Shown piece by piece: positions 33,892 through 44,104 of a stretch of DNA of 64,000 nt; within the stretch, counting starts at the first letter, position 1, and each line of letters opens with the position of its first letter. The stretch is taken from NCBI GenBank assembly GCA_011799875.1, contig CM022300.1, forward strand, positions 237,720,807-237,784,806, given 5' to 3'. The notes below the pieces were generated by a model that was given only the letters and a program-made list of their open reading frames with translations, was not told the origin of the DNA and did not search any database. Both the position numbers and the translations under genes were made by a program. Source of the DNA: Thinopyrum elongatum (Eukaryota; Streptophyta; Magnoliopsida; Poales; Poaceae).

Positions 33892-34574
33892 CTCGCAGTA
33901 GGTGGCGATCCTCGGCGGCAGTGCTTGTAGATGAGAACGGAGGACTGTTCTACAAACCTTCCCGAGGCGGCCGAAACAAAAGTCCAAAACCAGCAATAAA
34001 TTGCAGCGCTCGCGGCGTGCGCGGCAGACTGCTCATAGTCGTCCCGTCTAATCAAATAGCTGCCCGCAGTAGTAAATGGTTAGTTGAATGCCCACGGTTG
34101 GACTAATATGCCCGTTTGCGATAATAACATGGTGGCTATTTGTTAAAAATGCCTAGGAAAATCAATGTATAAAAAGGCGAAACGAACCCTGAATAATTTC
34201 ATATGTTTAGCACAGTTGCATGTTGCCTCTGTAAAATAAATCAAGGCGGGAATATACAGCGTATGTTGTTTCCGCTGGCCGGAGCCTCATCTGTGTACAT
34301 AGCAATCTGAAAGAAAAAAAAGGCAGAAACATACATGTAGGAGATTCAAAATCAATTCTCAAGATCTGGCTACTAATTATTAGCACACACGCTAACCCTA
34401 GTCAGATTATTAGCAAAAAAATCATTTGTACAGAACAAACAATTAATCACTAACCATAGATACCATTCAAACAATCAATACACTACATGGATCTAACGAA
34501 TCTTACTCTGATTTCATGGACTGGGTGAACATAACCAAGGGTTTCTATTCCCTACAAGGGTGGGGGGGACTAAC
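33892..34574. other. Interval between F-box gene and unknown exon
   Basis: AT-rich, no coding signal. A stretch near 34150-34175 (CCTAGGAAAATCAATGTATA) recurs near 35530. Confidence 0.45.
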
Positions 34575-34808
34575 CGGTTTTCCATCGGAGTCGAAGTCGT
34601 TGCCGGAGTAGCTGTGGACCTCCGGCTCCGGCTGGGGAGGCACGACGACGGCGACGAAGTCAGGGTCGCGCTGCTGCCCGCGTGAGACCTCGTCGGCGGT
34701 GACAGCAACCTCTGTGACCAGCTTCATGCGTTGCGTGGGTGCTTCACCAGCCCTGGCGTTGCCACTCCCACCAATGGTGCGCTTCGGCAAAATCCTAATA
34801 CACTCCAT
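34575..34808 (-). pseudogene. Unidentified first exon (78 codons)
   Basis: An ATG at 34808 opens MECIRILPKRTIGGSGNARA and continues to a good 5' splice site (CCG/GTTAGT) at 34574. No domain is recognised. Length, GC content and splice site suggest a captured exon rather than chance, but no downstream exon was found on the - strand. Confidence 0.35.
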
Positions 34809-35619
34809 GCGGCGGTGACAACTGTGGACGGGGTGTGCGGCCGCCTATTATGACCAGCAGATCGGGCGCGCCATTAATATGGAGCAGTGTGAGCGAGGTG
34901 GGCGGCGGTCAAAGGGCTGGCTCGCCTCCCAGTGAGCCTGCGCAGCGGACTGCTGGCACGCCTACCGTCATTTCACACAGCTACTAGCACGCCCCACGGT
35001 GAGTGCGTAGCAAACACGCGCATGCCTCGGCCTCCCGGTCTGCCTGCTAGCATGAGTCTCGTCAACTCACGCATGATTGTACGGCACACGGGACGCGTGC
35101 GCGGCACGTATTATATTGATTTTTTCTTTTTGATGATTAATTCTGCCACTTTATTGCTTAACCGAAGCACGGCACTTACATTGTTGGTCTAACGCACACA
35201 GTTCGAATAAAATAGTTTGTTTGCGATATTGGTTGATAATTATTTATAATTTCCTGTATGTAAGAAGATTATATCAAAACTTGTCTCAAATTTGAAAAAA
35301 AAAATATCACAGTCTATTGGTGTCCATATGACACCATGATAAGTTTCATGAATTTCAACTTAGTTTTGGATTTATTGGATTTTAAAATCAAGATTCTCGA
35401 TGTTAGAAATTTCTTGCATGGGGACTAAACATGCACCGAGGGACACGTACACATATGATTTTGCAATCCATTTTTGTGCACTATCACGGGTCTGATGTAG
35501 ATCAAATTTGATTTTTCCACATTTAAATCCCTAGGAAATCAATCAATGTATAAAAAACGGACAAATGCTATCTATTTTTTTTCAATTTTCAACACTAAAC
35601 TCCTTTGGTCGCATGTTCG
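34809..35619. other. Non-coding stretch of CACTA-2
   Basis: No gene seen. It starts GC-rich and becomes AT-rich after 35110. Confidence 0.45.
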
Positions 35620-37534
35620 CTGCAGAAAAAGTTTGACATATGCATCTTTGGGCCACATGCACGCGGCGGTCCTAGGACACTCACTCACGTGGGCTCGCGA
35701 GGTCGCCGTCCAGCACTATGACATGCGATGAGAGAGGTTAATTTGACCAACAAGGATGGTCATTTTTTGGTTTTTGTTATATGTACGGTAGGAGTATATA
35801 TATAGTACGCGTTGAAGAGGGTGGCCGGGGGCAATACTACGCGTCATATAGGACACTCACTCGCGTGCGATGCTTCCATCCGTGGGCCCGCGAAGTTGTC
35901 CTCCATCACTTTGACCCAGCAAGGAGGTTTCTTTTTGGGTTGTGTTGCGGTAGGAGTATATAGTACGCGTCAAAGGGGGGAGGAGGGGGCCGCGGCAGCA
36001 CATACTACACACACGTCATGAATCGATATCGCTCCGTGTGGGGACTTTTCGGTTTCCGAGGCAGGTGCCGCAAAGAAGTTGTGCATATTGGGTATTAAAA
36101 ACAACACCAACACATTGGGCCACGTGCAGACGATGGTTGTCACTCATTCGCCTGCGACTCTTCCCTCCATGGGCCCGCGAGGTCGTCGTCCATCTAATAT
36201 ATGACACAACGAGAAAGGTAATTTGACGAACAAGGAGGATTATTTTCGGGTTGTGTTACGGTATGTAGGAGTATATATTACGCGTCGAAGAGGGGAGGGG
36301 GGCAACATATATATACTACGTGTCATGAACCTCGGTTCGTGTGGGGGACTTAAAGGTTTCCGAGGCAGGTGCCACATCAAAGTTCTACATATATATTAGG
36401 TATTCAAACATCACAACCTCACATCTCCATACATGTGTTTGGCCCACAAGCAAGCGATGGCGGTTGTCCTCTAGCACTCACTCACGGGGTTATCGACGAG
36501 ATGCTTCGTCCATCTCTGTGTGCCCGCTTGCTCAATCACTTCGACCGACAGCAATAGAGGTTAATTTGACTTATAATTAGGAGGGGATTAAATTTTGGTT
36601 CGTCTTATACGGTTCGGTACATGCAACTATACTTCACGCGCATGTGTACGCATGAATCCCTCCCACCGGGTCGAAGTGGGGGGGGGAGGCGAGCACGCGA
36701 CGCGTCATGAACCAGATCTTTGTGGGGACTGTGCGATTTTGGACGCATGCATGCGCCACATCAAAATGTTGTGCTTTTGGTATTCAAACATATATGCATG
36801 CATCACGCATGTCCATACATATGTTTGGGGCACATACATGCAGTGGTTGTCTTTGGACACTCTCCCTCGCTTGGTTATCATCGACGGCCTATATATTCAT
36901 GGGCCCGCGTGGACGTCCATCACTTCGACCAACAACACGAGAGAGGTTACCAGGGCGGATTCTTCTTCTCTTGGTTCGCGTTACCGTATAGTCGTACGTC
37001 GATCATGGTGAGATTCGAGACCTAAGTTTGAGGGCTCGCATACACATGAATCCCTATATATATAGTATACACGCGTCGTGAACCCTCACTCCGTGTGGGG
37101 ACTTTCCGATTCCAAAAGCACGCTGCCACATCAAAGTTTTGCATTGGGTATATTCAAACACCACATGACACTTTATGTTTGGGCCACATGCACGCAGTGG
37201 TTGTCTTCAGGCACTCCCTCGTGTGGTTATCGGCGACAAGCTAGCCTATTTTGTGGGGCCACATGTGGAACGTCAATGCATGACTTTGACCCAACAAACA
37301 AGAGAGCTTATACGACCAAGGTGGTGATTCTTTTGGTCAGTCTTACAATACGCCTTAGTGAGATGCCACCTCCCATAGACTCAAAGTGTGTGTGTGTGGG
37401 GGGGGGGGGGGAGGGGACAATACTACTTCGTACTAGATGAACCTCCGTGGGGTCGGGGATGTCCGGTTAATTTGCGATGCACATGTGCCACATCAAATTT
37501 GTAATTTGGTTATTGAAATAGCATACCACATCGT

Positions 37535-37568
<34 letters not shown>

Positions 37569-37980
37569 CAGGCCACCCGCATGTGTGGTTCGTATGTGGT
37601 CTCACCCATCTAACGCCAGAAGAACACATCTATGGGCCCGCACACGGTCCACATTTAATCGGAAGCAAAGGGGGGGGAGGGGGGTTGACCATGATGTACC
37701 CCTGTCGGTTTTGTGTTATGGTAGGGTGAGATGTCAGACCTAGCTATTTGGGGGCATGCGTTCATAGCTAGGATTCCCGTCCCGGCAACACGAAGTGTGT
37801 GTGTGTGTGTGTTTGTGGGGGGGGGGTGGGTGGGGGTGGGGTGGCTAGCAATAATAACGTGCGCTTTGTGCGACAGGTGCCACATCAAAGTTGTGCATTG
37901 GGTATTTGAACATCAAACCACCCTTTTCATACATATATTTGGTCCACATGCAAGTGTGTTCGTGCTCTGACCCTTTCCCG
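35620..37980. repeat. Array of about seven degenerate repeats of 0.30-0.39 kb
   Basis: The anchor GCCACATCAAAGTTGTGCA and variants occur near 36067, 36370, 36752, 37122, 37486 and 37877. Each is followed by a GGGCCACATGCACG-like segment and a GGGCCCGCGAGGTCGTCGTCC-like segment. A partial unit is near 35640. Spacing is 303-391 bases. Confidence 0.7.
37538..37567. repeat. (AC)n microsatellite
   Basis: About 15 AC units, inside the repeat array. A (GT)n run with a G-run follows at about 37795-37835. Confidence 0.95.
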
Positions 37981-38163
37981 CGTTTTTTGGCCAAATTTAT
38001 AAACAGCAGACGAGTCGGATGTAGCAACCGTCTGCGATCCGGTACGAAACAAACATGGTTCCCTAGGACTACCCATGTGCCGAGCCCCTGCCCCTGTCAC
38101 CCACATGATCACAGTAGATTGGGATCCATGAGGCTTCCCTCCCCCTCCCGAAAATATCTACTT

Positions 38164-38482
38164 CCTCGCAATCTCGAAAATATCTACCCGCGTAGATGGT
38201 TTTTCTGTTTGATAGCACACGATTAATATGTCTGGACTGTGTGCGATGTCTGTTACTCCCGCTTTGCTTCAATCAGTAGATCCAAATTTTTAGTAGTCCC
38301 GGCATTTTACTCCCGCCTGCATCCCTCGCAATCTAAAAAATATCTGCTCGGCTGGAGTGTTTTTTTGTTTGATAGCACATGATTATTATGTTTTAACCGT
38401 GTGTGATGTTCGTTACTCCTGCCCCACTCTGCTTCAATCCCTTGATCCAAATTTTTGGTAGCCCTGCCATTTTACTCCCGCG
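38164..38482. repeat. Direct repeat of about 160 bp, two units
   Basis: Units start at 38164 and 38324 with CCTCGCAATCT. They share GTTTGATAGCACA and CATTTTACTCCCGC, at roughly 75-80% identity by eye. Confidence 0.75.
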
Positions 38483-39573
38483 TAGTAAAATTTTCAGTAC
38501 CCACGGCATTTCCTCAAACACCACCTTGGACCCCTCCACGCACACACCCCAAATCCTTCGCTCACCCAAAATCCCCCGCTCACACACATACACACCACCC
38601 CTCCCTCGCTCCAAACCTAGCTAGGTCGCCGCCGCCGCCGCGCCGCCTCCATCGTCAACCTCTGCCGGTCTGCCCGTGTAGTTTACCCACCAATATACAT
38701 ACCCTCGCCGCCCTGAGTTTCTTAGATGACGCCTGCAAAACGCCCCCTTTCCCAGAGATCCCCATCCCCACCCCCCTCCCCCACTCCAGAGCGTCGCAGC
38801 CTAAGCCTGACTACGCTTCCCGGGGAGCTCGAGGAGCGAATGGCCCAAAAGAGCTTTACTGCGGCCTCTTCGGCCGATGTCAGCGAGATGGCCACCGAGG
38901 AAGCTGACGACGATGACTGGACCTGCATTGAGCCTTTCAATCAGCGGGCTAGAGTATTCTGGCATGTCACGATCACCGGCTACGACATCGAGGTCGTCGA
39001 CACCGACGGCTTGACATGGGTTATGCCACAGGTTAAGTTGCCCACCCCCAACCCTTCGGGTTCGACAGCCGTCGATCTCATCGATGGCCCTCCGCTGATC
39101 TCCTGCGGCTCATTATGAACAATTTACCATCCTTCATCGCCATGGAGCCCCTTTTGTCATTTTTGAAGGACACGTTCTACGTCATTGGCTTGGGATCCTC
39201 AGCTGGCAAGTCAGACCTCATCGACGGCGACCACGAGGAGGAGCCAATCTATGACAAGTGAGGAAACCCATGATTTGTTTTCTTGAACCCCTATTGTAGT
39301 GAGAACCAGTCCAGTATTTATTGCTATATTTGGTTGTTTGCATTACGCCTTGTTTATTTCTACGGTTTATGGTTGTTCGGTTGTTTGTAGTTAGCATATG
39401 TCCAGTTTCAATTGCCATCTTTGGTTGTTCGTAGTATGCCTTGTTTATTTCAGCTATTAACAGTGTGATGTTCTATATGTGCTAGTATGAACTGTGCAGT
39501 TCAATTTCATCAATACCAAATTTAACAATAGCTCTATGAATGACTATATTTGGTTGTTGTTAAGCATGTTGTA

Positions 39574-39830
39574 CTCCCTCCGAATCTTTTTAGTTCGCAT
39601 ATAAGATTTGTCTAAAGTCAAGCCTCGTAAAGTTTGACCAACTTTATAGAACAAAATACCAACATTCACAATATGAAATAAATATTAGTACATGTGTCAT
39701 GACTTAAATTTTCATATTGTATAACTTTAGCATAGTAGATGTTGATATTTTTTTATATAAATAAGGTCAAACTTTATGAAGTTTGACTTCAGACAATTCT
39801 TACATGCAGAGTAAAAAGGACCGGAGGGAG
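39574..39830. mobile_element. Stowaway MITE (Tc1/mariner type)
   Basis: 257 bp with ends CTCCCTCCGAATC and GGACCGGAGGGAG, flanked by the dinucleotide TA on both sides (39572-39573 and 39831-39832). This is the standard Triticeae Stowaway structure. It lies in an intron-like part of the B3-like gene. Confidence 0.9.
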
Positions 39831-39863
39831 TATTTAACACGCCTTTCCATTGTATTTAACAAT

Positions 39864-40311
39864 GGCACTATTTAGATACTCTAACTTAGCTAGAGGTTAG
39901 AGTTAGTTTCTAGCTCATGACAGTTAAAAGGGAGAGAGAGATTGGTGGAATACTTGATTGTATTGCTTGAGCCTCATGGGCATATATATATATATGAATA
40001 CATGGTCATCTTGGAGTACAAGTCAAGGTAGAATAAATCCTACGCTATCCTATGTTTCCTAAATAACAATGATACTCAACAATGACTAACCCTGAACTAA
40101 CTCTAGCCAAAGAGGTGTTTGGATGACATTGTTAGATTGACAATAAATGCACTAGGAGAACTAGCCCCAATCAGCACCTCTTGGGTGGGATAGTTGTTTT
40201 GGGTGGGTTTGACGCAACTAGCTCAAACTAGCCATCATGTTTGGATACTTTAGGGCGATTTGAGCCCAAACTAGCTCAAACTAACTCTAACCCATGGATC
40301 CAAACAGGGCC
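39864..40311. mobile_element. Harbinger/Tourist-like MITE
   Basis: 448 bp. The left end GGCACTATTTAGATAC and the right end GGATCCAAACAGGGCC are imperfect inverted repeats (GGCNCTNTTTNGAT). AAT flanks both sides. Its middle (39930-40080) resembles a piece of another element's LTR, so it may hold an insertion of its own. Confidence 0.65.
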
Positions 40312-40967
40312 AATAACTAGTGTACTTAGACCTGCACAATACAAGTTTGAATGACTACGTTTGCTTGTTTTTAAATATTAGGCCTGTTGCAATTAATAAA
40401 ACACCTTTCCACTTCTTATTTTTAAATATTAGGGTTTTAACAATTTGGTCTTGCACATGTAGGTCCTGCTGTCAGAGGTTTTGACCCACTGTTTGACCCT
40501 TTTTGCATATGTGGAAATGAGTTGTCCATGAATATCAGTCAAGTCAAGAAACTCAGAAAGATTGTTACGATAAAGAAATTAGTGACAAAAACCAACAAGA
40601 TCTTTGTCTGCACAATGAAGAAGACATTAGTTCACTACAGGATGGTACTAACTCTTATACCTTGTCTTTTTAATTCCTTTGCGTCATTTCAAATCTAGAG
40701 AAGATATTTATGTATATCCTTGTTTTCAAGCCTTTTCGAAGTAGTTCACTGATGATTACCTCTCAAACCACATGTATGGTCAGGAGGCGAGGAAGGTATT
40801 CATACAACACCCACGGTTCAATATTGAAGTGTTCCTGAAGAGGACGAAGGATGGACAGGCACTGGCCTAAAGTTGCAAAGACCTTCAACATCAATGAAGG
40901 CTCAATATTCGCCTTCTGCTTCAGCAGTTTTCCAGATGAGATCCATCTGTCTATGTATCGTCTATGA

Positions 40968-41955
40968 TGCTAATTTCGAAAGGTTATAGATGTTGCATGT
41001 GAAACTTGGTGCTGGTGCAGTTATGTAATGGGGTAGCTGAGTGCTAAAGCTATATGATGTTGTACTCTGACGTATTTCAATTATGAAATCCTGCATCCTT
41101 AATATGAAAATGAAATATATTGTGTGCTTAATATGAAATGTCAGTTAGATTAATAAATGGATTATTAATAATAGGGTAGTTAGATAGCTAATGGCCAATT
41201 AGCCTGCTATTTTTCTATTGCAAATGGTTAAGAAAACACCGTGGGCGATGACCTCAGGCAATGCACACAGTTTCTAGAAATAAACCGTGTTGGATCAATG
41301 AACAATCACACAAGACATCCTCTTGAAAACCGTTTGCGTTAGGCCACCTTGCGCAAACATTTACCACATAAAAAGTGTGTGTGATGGACAGCCTTTGCCA
41401 CATAGTTTCTTCTACGCACCATGTGTGATGCATTCAATAACCCAAACGATAAAATTGTTGATATCGTGTGCAATGGCGACGCTATCACAAACGATTTAAT
41501 GGGGAAAATTGTGTGTGATGTACCTGCGAATGGAAATGTTTTCCTTGGAGTGACTGTGTGGGATGTATATACGGACGGAAACATACTTCTTGGATTAACT
41601 GTGTGGGATGTACATACTAACGGAAACATATTCCTTGGATTGACTGTGTGGAATGTACATATGAACGGAAACAATTAGCCGGGACTGACTGTGTGGGATG
41701 TACTTACGACCGGAAGCGATTTGGCCTGTATAATTGTATTTTTTAGCACAACTGTACGTATAACCGTATTTGATCGCTCGCCCGTCGCACACGACCTCAT
41801 TTTGCCGAGCGTGTGTGCCAGGAGGGCCTATCCCCGACGGTTTCTGGGTCGTGTGAGAAGGACCCCCCTATCGCAGTCACTCACTTGGCGATGGTTCAGA
41901 ACACCGTCATGGAAAGGGGTTAAAAACCGTTTGTATATCACCTCGCTGTACCAGT
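40968..41955. repeat. 3' flank of B3-like gene and right subterminal array of CACTA-2
   Basis: From about 41220 many units like GTGTGGGATGTACAT, ACGGAAACAT and TGTGTGATG occur. The interval before 41220 is AT-rich with no coding signal. Confidence 0.75.
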
Positions 41956-41956
41956 G

Positions 41957-41959
41957 ATA
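41957..41959. repeat. Right target-site duplication (ATA) of CACTA-2
   Basis: Matches 19857-19859. Confidence 0.85.
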
Positions 41960-42724
41960 TCTTTGAGATGTTTCTGAAAAGGCGGCTCGATTTTACAATC
42001 GTTCGCCTTTTTGCGCTACATATGAGCTCCATCATGAAGAGAGAACACATCTCGCAAATCTGTGTGGTGGATCCATACTACATGCACGAGTCCTTCTTGA
42101 GTCTCGGCGACTTTGAGCGTAAAACTGCTAGGGAGTACCTCGATAACTTCATGATACAGAATAAGGACCAGGAAATTGTCCTCCTGCCTTATGATCCAAT
42201 GTAAGTCAGTGCCGGACAACCCTTTCGTACATTTCAACCATTCCTTCTCGCTCATATGGAGAATAATTTGAGGTGTTTTTTTCCCGCAGCAACGGGCGTG
42301 CCATCCTTATTGTTCTTTACCCGCGAGTCTCCCATGCTGTGTATTTCGACCCTACCAGAAACTACGAGAAGAAGGACTACACCCACATAATGAATATTCT
42401 AGATGATGCTCTCGCATAAAACAAAGGAACTGCAAGCCGGGTTTCTCGCATAAAAATAACTTCTGCTGCATCCATGTCCCGAAACCAAGCAGGAACGATG
42501 GATTCTACCTCCTCCATCTCATGATGGAGTTCAGAAGGGATCGCCAAAAGCTTCGCATGACAACCAGAAGCGATGATCATATCCGCAAGTGGGTAGAATC
42601 TCAAGGAGAAGCGGATTATAAACTTAGAGATGACTTCTTTCGCATCCAGATGGACATTGCAATGATCATCATGAAAGAAGTTGTCAAAGAGAAGGGGATG
42701 TTCCACCACGGCCCTATATCGTGA
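41960..42724 (+). pseudogene. Second gene of CACTA-1, 3' part (Ulp1-type protease region)
   Basis: The frame broken at 19859 resumes here with FEMFLKRRLDFTIVRLFALH. Through VDPYYMHESFL and IVLLPYDPM it looks like the C48 (Ulp1-type SUMO protease) domain common in grass CACTA proteins. A donor AAT/GTAAGT at 42200 and an acceptor CCCGCAG at about 42290 delimit an intron. The next exon has HAVYFDP, the expected place of the catalytic His and Asp. Further stops and shifts occur near 42418-42470. The region where family members have Asp-Cys-Gly reads NDGFYLLHLM, without the Cys. It ends at 42722-42724. Confidence 0.65.
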
Positions 42725-43127
42725 GCTGACATCCGAACTCGCATAGGCATGCAACGTCAGGACCTCACGGCATGCAAGAAGCTAGGGTGCATCCTCGATG
42801 ATACGGAAGGATGGAACTTCTAGTGATTTACGATGCTGATGATGATGATATGTGTCGGTTGAACTTGTATACTTTCTGTAGCGATGAAACTTTGTGATGT
42901 CCACGGTCCCTGCCGAACTTGCGTAACATTACTTTGTTAGTTTGGGTATGATGACATGCGTACCTCTAGTTAATTAGTTTGCGTACTGCGTTGATTATAT
43001 ATGTTTACTATATGTTGCATCTATTTGCTAACCCTTTCTTTTTCGTGTTGCTCAAGTATATTTTTTTTGCATATGATTGTACATTCTCTTGATGAAGATG
43101 CATCTCTAACAGGTACCTAGATCCTTG
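42725..43127 (+). other. Interval between protease region and small ORF in CACTA-1
   Basis: No coding signal beyond the last codons. A CTAACAG acceptor-like site near 43110 lies just ahead of the small ORF, so it may be an intron of the same gene. Confidence 0.45.
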
Positions 43128-43382
43128 ATGGCGAAGAAGCAGTGCTATGTCGTGTACACAGGGAAGGTTCTGGGAGTGTACGACGAGTGGCCCGAGTGTC
43201 AGGCGCAAGTGGACCGGTTCTCGGGCGCCACCTATAAAGGGTTCAAAAGCAGACAAGAAGCAGAAGCTAGTTACTTGAGGTTCACGCTAGCGCGAGAAAG
43301 GACTCATAACCGCCGCCTCATGTACTGCATAGTTCTGCTCTCACTCATAGTGATAGCTCTTCTCGTGTATATCATTGTTTAG
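43128..43382 (+). CDS. Small viroplasmin/RNase H1 N-terminal domain protein with C-terminal membrane segment
   Basis: 84 codons from ATG 43128 (MAKKQCYVVYTGKVLGVYDE) to TAG. Residues 6-50 fit the viroplasmin / RNase H1 N-terminal domain: YVVYTGKVLGVYDEW, a central C-x(8-10)-F-S-G-A segment, then YKGFKSRQEAEASY. In RNase H1 this fold binds RNA/DNA hybrids or double-stranded RNA. After a basic linker the last about 20 residues (YCIVLLSLIVIALLVYIIV) are hydrophobic and end at the C-terminus, as in a tail-anchored protein. It could stand alone or be the last exon of the second CACTA-1 gene, since a splice acceptor lies just upstream. It is the only sizeable undamaged reading frame in CACTA-1. Confidence 0.6.
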   Translation: MAKKQCYVVYTGKVLGVYDEWPECQAQVDRFSGATYKGFKSRQEAEASYLRFTLARERTHNRRLMYCIVLLSLIVIALLVYIIV

Positions 43383-43619
43383 ATGGATGACGATGTAGTT
43401 GCGAGTATTCGAGACTTGTATCGCTATTTCGAGATGATGACGAGAGACCACTTTGTGTTGGATGATGATTATGATGATGACATGATTTGATGAGACTATT
43501 TGTATGTGTATGCTACGATTACATTTATATGTGTATGATATGCTAGAGATTATTGTATAAAGCCTATACAAATACAAAAGAAATATGCAGAAAAAAATCA
43601 GAAACTAATAAAACTTGAA
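43383..43619 (+). other. 3' flank of the small ORF
   Basis: GAT-rich then AT-rich; no coding signal. Confidence 0.5.
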
Positions 43620-43865
43620 GTAGCGAGGGGAATGAAGTTAGCAGCAGTGTGCACTTAGCAGTAGCGCTGCTTATGCTAAAGCGCTACAGCTATTAGCAGC
43701 AGCGCGTTTCTGTGAAGCCCGCTACTGCTACCCATGTATAGCAGTAGCACGGTTCAACCCGCGCTACTACTACAAGTTAGTTGTAGCGCCGTATCAGTAG
43801 CGCGGGGCCCCGCGCTACTAATACACCTTAGACATGCGCTACTACTAGGCTTTTCCCTAGTAGTG
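43620..43865. repeat. Right subterminal array and terminal inverted repeat of CACTA-1
   Basis: Copies of AGCAGTAGCGC and GCGCTACTGCTA alternate up to the end TTTTCCCTAGTAGTG. Confidence 0.85.
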
Positions 43866-43868
43866 ATA
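43866..43868. repeat. Right target-site duplication (ATA) of CACTA-1
   Basis: Matches 10703-10705. Confidence 0.85.
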
Positions 43869-44104
43869 CTTGCTTGTGTAGCTGCCTTCTCCTAACACCT
43901 TGCGAGGGAAGAGTGCTCCGTGTACTTGTGCTCGACTTTCAATACGCAAAAAGCAGGAGTAGGGTATTACACCTCAAAGGTGGCCCGAACCTGGGTAAAC
44001 GACTCTCGCACTCTCTGGTATACTGCTCTTTGTGCTTCGTTCAATCCCTTCGCCGAACCACAAAGGGGCTCGTTGGCCCCGTAGATCTTCGTTCCACACC
44101 GATA
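43869..44104 (+). repeat. 3' LTR of copy 1, right piece
   Basis: It continues the LTR cut at 10705, with GCCCGAACCTGGGTAAACGA and GTAGATCTTCGTTCCACACC, and probably ends at CCGATA (44104), one base from the expected CCGACA. The end is inferred. Confidence 0.6.

Larger units (their letters stand above)
38726..40967 (+). pseudogene. B3-like gene carried by CACTA-2, degenerate
   Basis: Exon 1 starts at ATG 38726 with a Pro/Ser-rich, then acidic, region and DDWTCIEPFNQRARVFWHV, ending near a GTTAAG donor at about 39032. A second coding stretch lies around 39110-39261. Later pieces at about 40465-40646 (CICGNELSMNISQVKKLRK) and 40748-40967 follow introns that hold two MITEs. The last piece has a run of basic and hydrophobic residues, a one-base shift near 40870, then WPKVAKTFNINEGSIFAFCF, which fits the end of a B3 DNA-binding domain, and TGA at 40965-40967. 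Exon borders are approximate. Confidence 0.5.
19860..41956 (+). mobile_element. CACTA-2, gene-carrying (Pack-type) transposon, 22.1 kb with a nested copia
   Basis: The left end is CACTACTACAGG; the right end reads CTGTACCAGTG, so the inverted ends match at CACT, then differ at two bases, then match TACAG. The 3-bp duplication is ATA on both sides. Subterminal arrays of a motif like GTGTGCGAT, and of AAACGGTT and its complement, lie inside both ends. No transposase is visible. The interior holds a copia element (20438-30271) and gene-derived segments: an exonuclease (30458-31140), an F-box gene (32079-33891), an unknown exon (34575-34808) and a B3-like gene (38726-40967). It is a non-autonomous CACTA with captured DNA. 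Confidence 0.85.
10706..43865 (+). mobile_element. CACTA-1 transposon, 33.2 kb including nested insertions
   Basis: The left end is CACTACTAGGGAAAA and the right end is its exact reverse complement, TTTTCCCTAGTAGTG. The ends are flanked by ATA on both sides. Arrays of AGTAGCGC-type subterminal repeats lie inside both ends. The internal genes are a TNP2-type transposase pseudogene (11765-15232) and a second gene (17092 to 42724) interrupted by CACTA-2. Removing CACTA-2 and its extra ATA leaves about 11 kb, a normal size for an autonomous element. All larger coding parts are damaged, so it is probably immobile on its own. Confidence 0.9.

Noticed and set aside
37538..37835. Functional meaning of the AC, GT and G runs
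   Set aside because: They are simple microsatellites inside a repeat array; nothing more can be supported.
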